This document shows, piece by piece, positions 33,868 to 43,447 of a stretch of 51,774 nt of DNA. The DNA is from Pseudomonadota bacterium (GTDB lineage: Bacteria; Pseudomonadota; Alphaproteobacteria; GCA-2731375). The translations under genes were made by a program, and so were the position numbers. Within the stretch, counting starts at the first letter, position 1; each line of letters starts with the position of its first letter. The DNA is taken from the NCBI GenBank assembly GCA_027623205.1, contig JAQBYC010000019.1, positions 1 to 51,774 on the forward strand, in the 5' to 3' direction. The notes beneath the pieces were generated by a model. The model was given only the letters and a program-made list of their open reading frames with translations. It did no database searches and was not told where the DNA came from.

Positions 33868-35658
33868 CTAGACCAGCGCCATGCCTTCGCCGGTCACTTT
33901 CGGACGCTCCGCGGCGCCATCATCTCCCAAAATCATCTCGTTATGGGCCGCGCCGGAAGGCACCATGGGAAAGCAATTTTCCTCTTGCGCCACGCGCACG
34001 TCGGCGATCACCAGGCCATCGGTATCCAGCATTTTTCGAATGCTGGCATCCAGTTCACTGGGCTGCTCGATCACCATGCCCGTCGCACCGAAACATTCCG
34101 CCAGCTTGACGAAATCGGGCAAGGCCTCGCTATAGGTTTCCGAAAAGCGGCTGCCATGCATCAATTGCTGCCATTGCCGGACCATGCCCATCCAGCGGTT
34201 GTTCAGGATGAATATCTTCAAGGGCAGTTTATATTGCATGGCCGTGGATAGTTCCTGGACATTCATCATAAACGAGGCTTCGCCGGAAATATCCACCACC
34301 AGAGAGTTGGGATGGGCTATCTGAACCCCCACCGCCGCGGGCAGGCCATAGCCCATGGTGCCCAGGCCGCCGGAGGTCATCCAACGGTTCGGCTTCTCGA
34401 ATTTGTAGAATTGCGCCGCCCACATCTGATGCTGGCCGACTTCGGTTGTAATATAGGTATCGAGGTCCTTGGTGAGTTCGTACAGCCGTTGAACGGCGTA
34501 CTGCGGCTTGATAATGTCTGGGCCCTGGGTGAAAGCCAGGCAGTCGCGCGAGCGCCATTTCTGGATCGTCGTCCACCAATCCCGCAAGGCCGCCTCGTCG
34601 GGCGTGTAACCACCATCCTTCCAACACGCCAGCATCTGCTCGAGAACCCGACCAACATCGCCGATGATAGGCAAATCAACCCGGATATTCTTGTTGATCG
34701 AAGATGGGTCGACATCCACATGAATCTTTTTCGAACTGGGTGAAAAAGCATCCAGGCGGCCGGTGATCCGGTCGTCAAAACGGGCGCCAAGGCAAATCAT
34801 CACGTCGCAATCGTGCATGGCGTTGTTGGCTTCATAGGTACCGTGCATCCCCAGCATGCCCAGGAAGCGTTCATCCGAGGCCGGATATGCGCCCAGGCCC
34901 ATTAGTGTATTGGTGATGGGAAAGCCCGTCAGCCGCACCAACTCCTGCAACCGCGCGCAGGCCTCGGGGCCGGAGTTGATCAGGCCGCCGCCGGTATAAA
35001 AGATTGGCCGCTTGGCCCGGGCCATCATTTCCACCGCCGCCGCGACGGATTCCGCTTTGCCCACCGTCGGCGGGCGGTAGGTTTTGTGCCGCAGGTTCGC
35101 CAGATCAGGTTTTTCGTAGCGACCCTGATTAACGCAGATATCCTTGGGCAGATCGATCACCACCGGCCCAGGACGCCCGTTCGTCGCCACATAAAACGCC
35201 TCGTGAACAATACGGCCCATCTCATCCGTGTCCTGGACTAAATAGTTGTGCTTGGTGCAGGGCCGGGTAATGCCGATGGTATCTGCTTCTTGAAAGGCAT
35301 CATTGCCAATCAGGTGCGAGGCAACCTGGCCGGTCAAGCAGACGATAGGAATGGAATCCATCATGGCATCGGTCAGGCCGGTGACCGCGTTGGTGGCGCC
35401 GGGGCCCGAGGTGACCAGCACCACGCCGGGTTTGCCGGTGGCCCGCGCATAGCCTTCCGCCGCATGCACCGCACCACCTTCCTGACGGACCAGAATATGG
35501 CGGATACTATTCTGTGCGAACAGGGCGTCATAAATCGGCAGTACAGCGCCACCGGGATAGCCGAAAATGACCTCCACACCCTGGTCCGTCAGCGCCCGGA
35601 TCAAGATTTCCGCGCCGCTGAGAGTGGCTGTGTCCCCGTTCCGTTCCGTACCCGACAT
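33868..35658 (-). CDS. ilvI: Acetolactate synthase large (catalytic) subunit
   Basis: A 596-residue thiamine diphosphate enzyme that joins two pyruvates (or pyruvate and 2-oxobutyrate). The catalytic Glu lies in HILVRQEGGAVHAAEGYAR (about residue 57), the central FAD-binding-like domain in the middle, and the diphosphate-binding motif near DISGEASFMMNVQEL and NNRWMGMVRQWQ at the C-terminus. The GEAS variant of the usual GDGS motif is common in alphaproteobacteria. The gene is preceded by a 180-base leader with a strong promoter and two hairpins, pointing to attenuation control. Confidence 0.96.
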   Translation of the reverse strand: MSGTERNGDTATLSGAEILIRALTDQGVEVIFGYPGGAVLPIYDALFAQNSIRHILVRQEGGAVHAAEGYARATGKPGVVLVTSGPGATNAVTGLTDAMMDSIPIVCLTGQVASHLIGNDAFQEADTIGITRPCTKHNYLVQDTDEMGRIVHEAFYVATNGRPGPVVIDLPKDICVNQGRYEKPDLANLRHKTYRPPTVGKAESVAAAVEMMARAKRPIFYTGGGLINSGPEACARLQELVRLTGFPITNTLMGLGAYPASDERFLGMLGMHGTYEANNAMHDCDVMICLGARFDDRITGRLDAFSPSSKKIHVDVDPSSINKNIRVDLPIIGDVGRVLEQMLACWKDGGYTPDEAALRDWWTTIQKWRSRDCLAFTQGPDIIKPQYAVQRLYELTKDLDTYITTEVGQHQMWAAQFYKFEKPNRWMTSGGLGTMGYGLPAAVGVQIAHPNSLVVDISGEASFMMNVQELSTAMQYKLPLKIFILNNRWMGMVRQWQQLMHGSRFSETYSEALPDFVKLAECFGATGMVIEQPSELDASIRKMLDTDGLVIADVRVAQEENCFPMVPSGAAHNEMILGDDGAAERPKVTGEGMALV

Positions 35659-35705
35659 GATCTGCTCCTAACGCGGGTTGCCGTCCGGCGCCCATCGCCG
35701 GTCGG

Positions 35706-35759
35706 GTTCAACGCTGAATGGTTCAGCGCCGAACAATAAAGCCTCTCGAAAGAGAGGCT
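35706..35759 (-). terminator. Leader hairpins upstream of ilvI, candidate attenuator
   Basis: On the minus strand a perfect 8-bp stem with a TTTC loop (AGCCTCTC...GAGAGGCT, 35759-35740) is followed by TTTATTGTT, as in an intrinsic terminator. Next comes a second hairpin at 35734-35706 (GTTCGGCGCTGAA pairing with TTCAGCGTTGAAC, 11 of 13). They lie between the leader promoter and the ilvI start. The first could also be the terminator of the miaA transcript. Confidence 0.6.
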
Positions 35760-35825
35760 ATCACACATACCGCCACGCCATTTTTTCCACCTGTTTTCCA
35801 TCTGGAAAGCGCCGCGGGCGGGCGC

Positions 35826-35854
35826 AACATAATGCCTGATCAGCGTTGGGTCAA
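35826..35854 (-). promoter_or_regulatory. Sigma-70-like promoter of the ilvI leader
   Basis: TTGACC (35854-35849) and TATGTT (35831-35826) on the minus strand are 17 bases apart. The promoter overlaps the last codons of miaA and would start the leader RNA near 35819, about 160 bases before the ilvI start. Confidence 0.6.
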
Positions 35855-36778
35855 TAGATTTTGGATTATAAATGGAATGTTTTCTCTACTAATTCTTTCC
35901 GAATCTTGCGAATTTATAGTCATCCACGCACGCATCTTGTTTTTAAACCATGTTATCTGCCTTTTGGCATAGCGCCGCGTGGCCTGTTGCGCGGCGGCCA
36001 GTGCCTCGGCGCGGCCGATCTCGCCCCGGCAGCAACGAATAAGTTCCGGTACCCCCAGTGCCTTCATGGCGGGCAGACCGGGGTCCAGATCCATGGCCGC
36101 CAGTGCGGCCACTTCTTCCAGGGCACCTTGTTCCAGCATAGCCGCCAGGCGTTCATCGCAGCGGCGGTAAAGTTGTTCCCGCGGCCAGGTCAGGACCAAG
36201 CCATGCCAGGGCGGTGCCAGGGTAGCGGTGCTGCCTGGCCGCTGCTGCCAGGTTGCCAGCGAGACTCCGGTACCCTCGATCACTTCATAGGCTCGAACCA
36301 GGCGCTGCGAATCGGACGGCTTCAAACGGGCTGCCATGACCGGATCCCGCGCTTTCAGGGCGGCATGCAAACCGGCCGCGCCCAAAGTTCTCAACTGCGC
36401 CCGTGCCGCCTGACGGGTTGCTTCCGGTATATCGGGTATCTCCGCCAGACCTTGGGTCAGGGCCAGGAAATAAAGCCCGGTACCGCCGACGATGATAGCG
36501 GGTTGGCCAGCCTCGCGGGCATTCGCGATTTCGGTCTCGGCCAGTTCCAGCCAACGCCCCACCGAGAACGGCGCCGCCACGGATGTGATGCCGTACAGAC
36601 GATGGGGCACCGCAGCTGCTTCCTGGGCGCCGGGACGCGCCGTCAGAACCCGCAGTTCGCGGTAGACCTGCATGCTATCCGCGTTGATGATTATCCCATC
36701 AAGTGCCTGGGCCAGCTCCATCGCCAATCTGGACTTGCCGCTGGCCGTCGGTCCCGCTATCAGAATGGCATTGTCCAT
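35840..36778 (-). CDS. miaA: tRNA dimethylallyltransferase
   Basis: A 312-residue enzyme that prenylates A37 of tRNAs reading codons that begin with U. P-loop GPTASGKS near the N-terminus, the DSMQVYREL motif, VGGTGLYFLAL and the C-terminal tRNA-binding RRYAKRQITWFKN segment are all present. The start at 36778 was preferred to an ATG at 36805 that would overlap the divergent serB start. Its 3' end contains the ilvI leader promoter. Confidence 0.95.
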   Translation of the reverse strand: MDNAILIAGPTASGKSRLAMELAQALDGIIINADSMQVYRELRVLTARPGAQEAAAVPHRLYGITSVAAPFSVGRWLELAETEIANAREAGQPAIIVGGTGLYFLALTQGLAEIPDIPEATRQAARAQLRTLGAAGLHAALKARDPVMAARLKPSDSQRLVRAYEVIEGTGVSLATWQQRPGSTATLAPPWHGLVLTWPREQLYRRCDERLAAMLEQGALEEVAALAAMDLDPGLPAMKALGVPELIRCCRGEIGRAEALAAAQQATRRYAKRQITWFKNKMRAWMTINSQDSERISRENIPFIIQNLLTQR

Positions 36779-36803
36779 ACCGTCGCGTCTTTCATGGTGC
36801 ATC

Positions 36804-37679
36804 ATGTCTCAGGTTCTGACCCTTATAGCGAAGCCACTGACGGACGACCATGTCCGTATTGCGTTATCGGTTATGCCCTCGGGAACGAAGGTGGATTGGC
36901 TGGCTGCCGGACAAGCCTGCGATCTGCGGCATTCAAGCCCGAATTTTGCAGAAGAAATAGCGGTGCGCAAAGTCTTGGCCGGGGCGCCAGTGGATCTATT
37001 TTGCCAACCGGACGGTCCAGCGCGGCGCCGGCGATTGCTGGTGGCGGATATGGATTCCACCATCATCAGTACCGAATGTATCGACGAGATGGCGGATGTG
37101 TTGGGCCTAAAGGTGCGGGTCGCCGCCATTACCGAAAGAACCATGGCCGGCGAGATCGGTTTTGCCGAGGCATTGCGCGAACGGGCCAACATGCTGGCCG
37201 GCTTGACGGAAGCTGATCTGCAAGCGGTTTATGACCAACGTATCCGGCTTAACCCTGGCGCCAGGGAACTGGTCGCCACCATGCGCGCCCACGGCGCCCA
37301 TACCGCACTGGTTTCCGGCGGCTTCAGTTTTTTCACCGAGAAAGTCGCGGCCACCGCAGGGTTTGACTATCAACAGGGCAATCAGCTGAATTTTGTGGCC
37401 GGCCGCCTGGACGGCCATGTGGCGGAACCGATCCTGGGGCCTGAGGAAAAACTGGCGGCGTTGCACTCCCTGGCCGCGCAATACAACCTGGCTCCCGAGG
37501 CAGTCCTGGCGGTAGGTGACGGCGCCAATGATCTGGCAATGGTAAGAGCGGCCGGTTTGGGCATCGCTTATCACGCCAAACCGGTATTGGCACAGGCGGC
37601 CATGGCCCGGATCGATCACGGCGATTTGACCGCCCTGCTGTATCTACAAGGCTATCGGGCCACACAATTCCAAAGTTGA
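36804..37679 (+). CDS. serB: Phosphoserine phosphatase
   Basis: A 291-residue HAD-family enzyme for the last step of serine synthesis. Nucleophile motif DMDST (82-86), motif II SGGFSFF, Lys region and motif III GDGANDLAMV are visible. The N-terminal 75 residues form the usual regulatory ACT-like region. The ATG at 36804 is the best start in the short divergent gap with miaA. It converges on the Do-type protease gene with only four bases between stops, so no separate terminator is seen. Confidence 0.94.
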   Translation: MSQVLTLIAKPLTDDHVRIALSVMPSGTKVDWLAAGQACDLRHSSPNFAEEIAVRKVLAGAPVDLFCQPDGPARRRRLLVADMDSTIISTECIDEMADVLGLKVRVAAITERTMAGEIGFAEALRERANMLAGLTEADLQAVYDQRIRLNPGARELVATMRAHGAHTALVSGGFSFFTEKVAATAGFDYQQGNQLNFVAGRLDGHVAEPILGPEEKLAALHSLAAQYNLAPEAVLAVGDGANDLAMVRAAGLGIAYHAKPVLAQAAMARIDHGDLTALLYLQGYRATQFQS

Positions 37680-37683
37680 AGGA

Positions 37684-39225
37684 TTATTCCTTCTTCTTGT
37701 TTTCCTTATCCTTATCCATCTCCATCGCGTTTTCATCCAGTTGCACCGCTACGAAGCGCCGGTTACCAGTACGCGGTTGCACCAGCAACAACACGGATTT
37801 CACCTTTTTTGACGTGCGCACCTTGTTGGCCGCACTAATTTCCGCAATCTGTTTAGCGACATCAGCCGGCGTCATGACTGGGGTCTGTTGCACCTCAACG
37901 ATCAGGTCACCAGGGCTAAGGCCAAATTTCGCGGCCGAACTGTCGCCTGCGACTTCCAGTATCAAAACGCCCTTGGCGGCTTCGTCCATTTTGAAGGATT
38001 CGCGCGCTTCCTTGGTCAGGGCGGAAAGGCGCATCCCCAACAATTTCACATCCGTGACCGGCTCCGGTTTGGCGTCTCCTTGGGCCGATTGCGCCAGTTT
38101 TTCTTCGCTTTCCTCCATCTCGGCAATGGTGACCTCAAGTGTGACGAGCTTGCCCTTGCGCCAAGCTTCTACCTTGACTGTTTTGCCGATGCGCGTGTCG
38201 GCGACGATCCGGGGCAGGGCCCGCATTTCATCCACGTCCTTGCCATCGAAGCGCAAAATCACGTCGCCTTGCTCAATGCCGGCCTTACCCGCCGGGCCGT
38301 CCGCCCCCACGCCGGCGACCAGGGCGCCGCCGGCCTTTTCCATTCTCAGGCCTTCGGCAATTTCGTCAGTGACGGTTTGAATACGGACGCCCAGCCAGCC
38401 GCGCCGGGTACGGCCAAATTCAGCCAGTTGCTTAACCACGCGGTTTGCCAAGGCAGAGGGAATGGCAAAGCCGATGCCGACGCTGCCCCCTGTCGGCGAG
38501 TAAATCGCCGTATTGATGCCAATGACCTCGCCGTCCAAGTTGAACAACGGGCCGCCCGAATTGCCCCTGTTGATGGCCGCATCGGTCTGAAAGAAATTAT
38601 CGTACGGCCCGGAATTGATGTCACGGCCTCGCGCGGAAATTATACCAGCCGTAACAGAACCGCCGAGGCCAAATGGATTGCCGATCGCCAGCACCCAATC
38701 GCCAACCCGCGATTTTTCCGAATCTCCCCATTTTAACGCCGGCAGCTTGCCTTTCGGCTCGACCTTCAACAGGGCCAGATCGGTCTTGACATCGCGGCCC
38801 ACCAAAACGGCATCAAGGCGTGTACCATCGGACAGACGGACACTGATTTCGTCCGCTTCGGCGATAACATGGTTGTTGGTGACCACCAGACCGGTGGCGT
38901 CAATAATAAAACCCGAACCTAACGAGGTTGCGCGCCGGGGCCCACGGTTCTGTGGCCGGTTTCGTTCCAGGAATTCCTTGAAGAACTCCTCGAATGGCGA
39001 GCCGGGAGGCACCATGAATTCGGGCTGACCCTTGTCGCCTTTGACCACTTGGGTGGTCGCTATGTTGACCACGGCTGGCGACAGGCTGGCGGCAAGATCA
39101 GCGAAACTTTCTGGGGCGCTACGGGCCTGTCCCGCCGCCGGCAGCAGCAACCCAATGGTTGCGGCCGCAGCGGCAAGGGACGTGATGACGGGGGTGGTCC
39201 AGCGACTTTGTAAAATGCCGATCAC
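37684..39225 (-). CDS. Do/DegP-type periplasmic serine protease with two PDZ domains
   Basis: A 513-residue protease/chaperone using a GTG start at 39225 with a GGGAG ribosome site eight bases upstream; an ATG at 39285 adds 20 residues of unlikely signal. Signal peptide about 1-36, trypsin-like domain with His119 (TNNHV), Asp149 (KTDLAL) and Ser223 (GNSGGP), then two PDZ domains (about 255-350 and 385-480) and a highly charged Lys/Glu tail. It degrades or refolds misfolded periplasmic proteins. The neighbours hflK/hflC act in membrane-protein quality control. The 320 bases upstream (39226-39545) hold no gene, only the leader of this gene and the DUF2065 end. Confidence 0.93.
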   Translation of the reverse strand: MIGILQSRWTTPVITSLAAAAATIGLLLPAAGQARSAPESFADLAASLSPAVVNIATTQVVKGDKGQPEFMVPPGSPFEEFFKEFLERNRPQNRGPRRATSLGSGFIIDATGLVVTNNHVIAEADEISVRLSDGTRLDAVLVGRDVKTDLALLKVEPKGKLPALKWGDSEKSRVGDWVLAIGNPFGLGGSVTAGIISARGRDINSGPYDNFFQTDAAINRGNSGGPLFNLDGEVIGINTAIYSPTGGSVGIGFAIPSALANRVVKQLAEFGRTRRGWLGVRIQTVTDEIAEGLRMEKAGGALVAGVGADGPAGKAGIEQGDVILRFDGKDVDEMRALPRIVADTRIGKTVKVEAWRKGKLVTLEVTIAEMEESEEKLAQSAQGDAKPEPVTDVKLLGMRLSALTKEARESFKMDEAAKGVLILEVAGDSSAAKFGLSPGDLIVEVQQTPVMTPADVAKQIAEISAANKVRTSKKVKSVLLLVQPRTGNRRFVAVQLDENAMEMDKDKENKKKE

Positions 39226-39545
39226 GTTTTTTCTCCCTGGTATAAAGGTGGCAAGGATGGGTTGCCATCCCGCACCGGATTCCATGGCCTAGTCGGTTGG
39301 CCTAAGAGGTATTGCCAAACACAACGACTTGCAAGTCAACCATCGCACGGCAACGGCCATGAATGCTGCTGAACCGTGATGTCGGTATTAAATCTGGCAA
39401 AACCATGGCGTCGTTGCTTTTTCATGATATTGCGGATCACTTCATTGTGAAAGCTTGCGCGGCTCGCCAAACTGAACGGTCGCATGGACCAGACCGGCAG
39501 ACTGACTTGGATCAGAAAAGTTCCTGGCTGCAAACGCGGCCCCAG

Positions 39546-39737
39546 CTATAAAAAAGTCTTCACCACCCATATGATGCCGACGCCAAAGGTCGCTGCGCCC
39601 AGGCCGCTAAGGCGCAAGGCTTCGTCCGGCTGCTGGATCATTACCACCATCAAACGCTTCATGCCGGCCGGAAAGGCGGCATACAGACCGCCTTCCAAAA
39701 CCAGTATCAGGCCCAGCACCACGAACAGGTCGATCAT
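39546..39737 (-). CDS. DUF2065 small two-span membrane protein
   Basis: A 63-residue protein with spans at about 4-22 and 43-60 and a polar loop (GMKRLMVVMIQQPDEALRLSG) between them. The plan and position directly after hflC are those of DUF2065 in many proteobacteria, where it is thought to assist HflKC-linked membrane quality control, although its job is not established. It starts 50 bases after the hflC stop. Confidence 0.85.
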   Translation of the reverse strand: MIDLFVVLGLILVLEGGLYAAFPAGMKRLMVVMIQQPDEALRLSGLGAATFGVGIIWVVKTFL

Positions 39738-39787
39738 GGCGCCCGAGACTCCAAATAATGGCGGCGGCTATTGGATATCAGGGCCTG

Positions 39788-40678
39788 TTACTTTGCCGCG
39801 CCTTCGTCCGTGCGCCCCATACTGTCACCGAAGTAGCTGAAGAAATCGCTGTTCGGTGACAAGACCATGGTGGTGTCGCCTGATTGCAACGCCGTCCGGT
39901 AGGCTTGCAGGGAACGGTAAAAGCCGAAGAACTCCGGGTCCTGCTTGTAGGCGTCGGCAAACACTTTGCTCCGCAAGGCATCGCCCTCGCCGCGCGTTAT
40001 GTCGGAGGTTTTTTGCGCGTCGGCCAGCAATATGGTGCGCTGGCGGTCCGCGTCGGCGGTGATCTTCTGACTACGCTCCGCACCCTCGGCCCGGATTTCC
40101 GTGGCAATGCGTTTCCGCTCGGCCCGCATCCGCTCATAAACCGCCTGGCTGTTGGCGGCCGGCAGATCGGCGCGCTTGATCCGAACATCGATGATTTCAA
40201 TGCCCATTTTCAGGGCCTCGGCATTCACCAGGCCACGAATTTCGTGCATCAGCTTGGCGCGCTCGCCCGACAGTATGGCTTCAAAGCCGACCCGGCCAAT
40301 AACGTTACGCAGGCTGGAATTGATGATGGGGGAAAGCCTGGTGCGGGCCGTGATCTCGTTATTGACGGTCTGGTAGAATTTCAAGGGATCAGCAATGCGG
40401 AAGCGGGAGTAGGCGTCAACCACGATCCGCTTCTTGTCCGCCGCCACTGCTTCCACCGGCGGCGCGTCAAAATCCAAGATCCGTTTTTCCATGAATTCCA
40501 CGTTCTGGACGAACGGCGTTTTGAAGTTCAGTCCGGATTCCTGAACAGTTTTCACAGGATTACCAAACTGCAGCACCAGTGCCTGCTGGGTCTCGTGTAC
40601 GCTGAAAACGCTGCCATAGCCGACCACCCCCAGTGCGACCAGGATGATGGCCAATATTGTCGCGACATTCCGTTTCAT
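39788..40678 (-). CDS. hflC: HflC, SPFH/band 7 protein, modulator of FtsH
   Basis: A 296-residue protein: one N-terminal membrane span (about 5-25), band 7 domain with VHETQQALVLQFGNPV and YSRFRIADPLKFYQTV, a long Glu/Arg-rich helix (MRAERKRIATEIRAEGAER), and a C-terminal segment. With HflK it forms a large membrane cage around the FtsH protease. Its ATG overlaps the hflK stop by one base (TAATG), so the two are made together. An incomplete HflC-like gene is also in the island at 15371. Confidence 0.95.
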   Translation of the reverse strand: MKRNVATILAIILVALGVVGYGSVFSVHETQQALVLQFGNPVKTVQESGLNFKTPFVQNVEFMEKRILDFDAPPVEAVAADKKRIVVDAYSRFRIADPLKFYQTVNNEITARTRLSPIINSSLRNVIGRVGFEAILSGERAKLMHEIRGLVNAEALKMGIEIIDVRIKRADLPAANSQAVYERMRAERKRIATEIRAEGAERSQKITADADRQRTILLADAQKTSDITRGEGDALRSKVFADAYKQDPEFFGFYRSLQAYRTALQSGDTTMVLSPNSDFFSYFGDSMGRTDEGAAK

Positions 40679-41793
40679 TATTTCGCCCCCGCATTTTGGC
40701 CAGTCCGGCGCTGCAGCTCCGGCAGGGGCAGATAGGGCAGAACGCCCTGACTGCCGCCTTCATTGTCAATCAAGATCTTGTTGGTGCCTTGCAATACGGT
40801 TTCCATGGTCTCCAGATAGAGCCGCTTTCGGGTAACCTCCGGCGCCAGTTTATATTCCCGCTGAATGGCAAGATAGCGGGACACTTCACCCTCGGCCTGG
40901 GCCACGGTCTGTTTCCGGTAACCTTCCGCCTGTTGCTTGATGCGCTCCGACTCACCGCGGGCGCGGGGCAGGATGTCGTTGGAATAGGCCTTGGCTTCAT
41001 TCACCAGGCGTTCTTCATCGGCGCGGGCCGCCTGAACATCGCGGAAGGCATCGATCACCGCGGACGGCGGATCGGCCTTGGCCAGTTTAACCTGGGTGAC
41101 AACGATGCCGGCCTTATATTCATCGAGTGTTTCCTGCATTAATTTCAGGGTCTGCAACTCGACCTCGTTGCGGCCTTCGGTCAGAACGGTATCGATTTTC
41201 GAGCGTCCCACGACTTCGCGCATGACGCTTTCCGCCACCGCCTTGACGGTGTTCTCCGGCCGCTCGATGTTGAACAGAAAGTGCCCGGCGTTGCTGATCT
41301 GCCACAGCACCGTGAAGTTGATGTCGACGATATTTTCGTCGCCGGTCAACATCAGGCTTTCCTCCGGCAGGTTGCGCAGCGCCGAGGAGCGGCCTATGTC
41401 GCCGGCGCTCTGGAAACCGACTTCAACCCGATTGACCCGGGTTACTTTCGGCGTCAGGGCGGATTCAATGGGCGCGGGCAGATGATAGCGCAGACCAGGC
41501 GTGGTTTGTTCAATGAATTTGCCGAAGCGAAGCACCACGCCCTGTTCGTCGGGGCCAACCCGGTAAAAGCCGGAGGCCGCCCAGGCAGCGATCAGCACCA
41601 GGAAAATCAGGAATACACCCCGACCGCCCCAGCGCCCGCCGGGCAGCAAGCCCTTGAAGCGGTCCTGGCCTTTGCGCAAAAGCTCTTCAAGATTTGGCGG
41701 CTGTGGGCCGCCGCCCTGGCCCCACGGCCCCCGGCCGCCGCCTTGCCAGCCGCCGCCACCGCCGCTACCACCGCCTTGATTGCTCCACGGCAT
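40678..41793 (-). CDS. hflK: HflK, SPFH/band 7 protein, modulator of FtsH
   Basis: A 371-residue protein with a Gly/Pro/Gln-rich N-terminus (about 1-45), one membrane span (about 58-78), the band 7 domain starting at VGPDEQGVVLRFGKF, a long charged helix and a short tail. The start at 41793 has a GGAG ribosome site; a much longer open frame upstream is antisense to mrp and rejected. Divergent from mrp with a 163-base gap. Confidence 0.95.
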   Translation of the reverse strand: MPWSNQGGGSGGGGGWQGGGRGPWGQGGGPQPPNLEELLRKGQDRFKGLLPGGRWGGRGVFLIFLVLIAAWAASGFYRVGPDEQGVVLRFGKFIEQTTPGLRYHLPAPIESALTPKVTRVNRVEVGFQSAGDIGRSSALRNLPEESLMLTGDENIVDINFTVLWQISNAGHFLFNIERPENTVKAVAESVMREVVGRSKIDTVLTEGRNEVELQTLKLMQETLDEYKAGIVVTQVKLAKADPPSAVIDAFRDVQAARADEERLVNEAKAYSNDILPRARGESERIKQQAEGYRKQTVAQAEGEVSRYLAIQREYKLAPEVTRKRLYLETMETVLQGTNKILIDNEGGSQGVLPYLPLPELQRRTGQNAGAK

Positions 41794-41956
41794 GAAATCT
41801 CCAATCCCCGATTGTCGGAATAATGATGCAGTCAGTACGTCTTTACAAAACACGGCACAGGACGCGTTGCCACAGCCTGCCAAGACGTTATATGACACCT
41901 TGCGGCGCTGGGCGCAACGGATGCCTGATGGAGCCGAGAATTTGGGGAGCAGGGAA

Positions 41957-43060
41957 ATGGCGCGGGTGAGCGAAGACGACGTATTGGAGGCGCTGCGGCG
42001 GGTTGGCGACCCGGCCCGTGACGGCAATGTGGTCGATCTGGGCATGATCACCGGTTTGGTCGTGCGGGACGGGAATGTGGCGTTCTCCATCGAAATCGAG
42101 GCGGCGCGCGCGCCGGAGATGGAAAGTCTGCGCCGCGCTTGCGAGCAGGTGGTCGCGGGCCTGCCCGGTGCGTTGTCGGTCACCGCCGTGTTGACCGCCG
42201 AACGCGCCGCGCCGCCGCCGCAACAACAACCGCAACCGCCGCAACAACCTGGGGGCCAACGGGCGCCAAGAATTGGCCGCCATGGCAGTGCCGGGAGCCA
42301 GAAAATGGAGCTTCCAGGGATCAAGGCGGTGGTCGCCGTGGCTTCTGGAAAGGGCGGCGTGGGCAAATCCACGGTCACCGCCAATCTGGCGGTGTCCCTA
42401 CATCGTCTGGGCCTGAAGGTCGGCATCCTGGACGCGGATATCTATGGCCCCTCCATGCCGCGTATGCTGGGGATCTCGGGGCAGCCCCGCTCCGACGGCG
42501 AAAAACTGGAGACCATGAGGGGCCATGGGGTGGCCTGCATGTCCATCGGGTTTCTGGTGGACCCGGATCAGCCGACCATCTGGCGCGGGCCCATGGTGAT
42601 GGGCGCGCTGGAACAATTGCTGGGCGACGTGAACTGGGGCGAACTGGATATACTGCTGGTTGATATGCCCCCCGGCACAGGTGACGCCCAGTTGACCATG
42701 GCGCAAAAGGTGCCCCTGGTGGGCGCCATCATCGTCTCCACCCCTCAGGATATCGCCCTGATTGATGCGCGCAAGGGGCTGAACATGTTCCGCCAGACGA
42801 ATGTGCCGGTCATGGGGATTATCGAGAATATGAGCTATTATCATTGTCCCAGTTGCGGCCACCGCGCCGAGATTTTCGGCCATGGCGGCGCGCGTGCGAC
42901 GGCGGCGGAACTGGGTTGTGATTTTCTGGGCGAAATTCCCTTGCATATCAGCTTGCGCGAGACTTCTGATGCCGGTACGCCCATCGCGGCGTCGGATCCG
43001 GCCTCGCCTCAGGCCGAAGCCTTCATGGCGATCGCCAAAGAAGTAAAACAGCGTTTGTGA
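41957..43060 (+). CDS. mrp: Mrp/ApbC-type Fe-S cluster carrier ATPase
   Basis: A 367-residue protein: N-terminal FeS-assembly (MIP18-like) domain (about 1-85), a Pro/Gln linker (PPPQQQPQPPQQP), then a ParA-like ATPase with deviant Walker A GKGGVGKST (131-139) and the cluster-binding Cys297/Cys300 (YYHCPSCGH). It delivers [4Fe-4S] clusters to target enzymes. ATG 41957 has GGGGAG seven bases upstream; the open frame extends upstream but without domain similarity. Confidence 0.94.
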   Translation: MARVSEDDVLEALRRVGDPARDGNVVDLGMITGLVVRDGNVAFSIEIEAARAPEMESLRRACEQVVAGLPGALSVTAVLTAERAAPPPQQQPQPPQQPGGQRAPRIGRHGSAGSQKMELPGIKAVVAVASGKGGVGKSTVTANLAVSLHRLGLKVGILDADIYGPSMPRMLGISGQPRSDGEKLETMRGHGVACMSIGFLVDPDQPTIWRGPMVMGALEQLLGDVNWGELDILLVDMPPGTGDAQLTMAQKVPLVGAIIVSTPQDIALIDARKGLNMFRQTNVPVMGIIENMSYYHCPSCGHRAEIFGHGGARATAAELGCDFLGEIPLHISLRETSDAGTPIAASDPASPQAEAFMAIAKEVKQRL

Positions 43061-43087
43061 GACGCCGCGTCAGGCAGCTGAGCGCCA

Positions 43088-43447
43088 TCAGGCCGCCAGG
43101 GTCTTGTCGATTTCATCGACCAGATCCCGCAGATGGAAAGGCTTGGAGAGAACTTTTGCGTCCGAGCGGGCGGATTCCCGGTTGCGCAGGGCAACGGCAG
43201 CGAATCCGGTGATGAACATGATGCGGATGGCCGGGTCCACCGCCACGGCGCGGCGGGCCAATTCGATGCCGTCCATCTCGGGCATCACGATATCCGCCAG
43301 CAGCAAATCAAACCGCCCTTCCGCCAGAACAGGTAATGCCTCATCGCCCTGGCTGACGGAAAAAACCTCATGGCCCGCCCTTTCCAGGGCGCGGCCGAGA
43401 AAGTGCCGCATGGAATCATCATCTTCCGCTAAAAGAATCTTCGCCAT
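43088..43447 (-). CDS. cpdR: CpdR-type single-domain response regulator
   Basis: A 119-residue receiver-only protein: MAKILLAEDDDSMRHFL start, acidic pocket at 8-10, phospho-acceptor Asp52 (LLLADIVMPEMDG), the Thr in FITGFAAVA and Lys in VLSKPFHLRDL. It closely resembles CpdR, which when unphosphorylated directs ClpXP to degrade cell-cycle proteins in alphaproteobacteria. The start at 43447 has a GAGG ribosome site. It converges on mrp. Confidence 0.88.
   Translation of the reverse strand: MAKILLAEDDDSMRHFLGRALERAGHEVFSVSQGDEALPVLAEGRFDLLLADIVMPEMDGIELARRAVAVDPAIRIMFITGFAAVALRNRESARSDAKVLSKPFHLRDLVDEIDKTLAA

Noticed and set aside
41794-42426. N-terminal extension of hflK over the mrp gene
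   Set aside because: Antisense to the mrp N-terminus; the normal HflK Gly-rich start with a ribosome site is at 41793.
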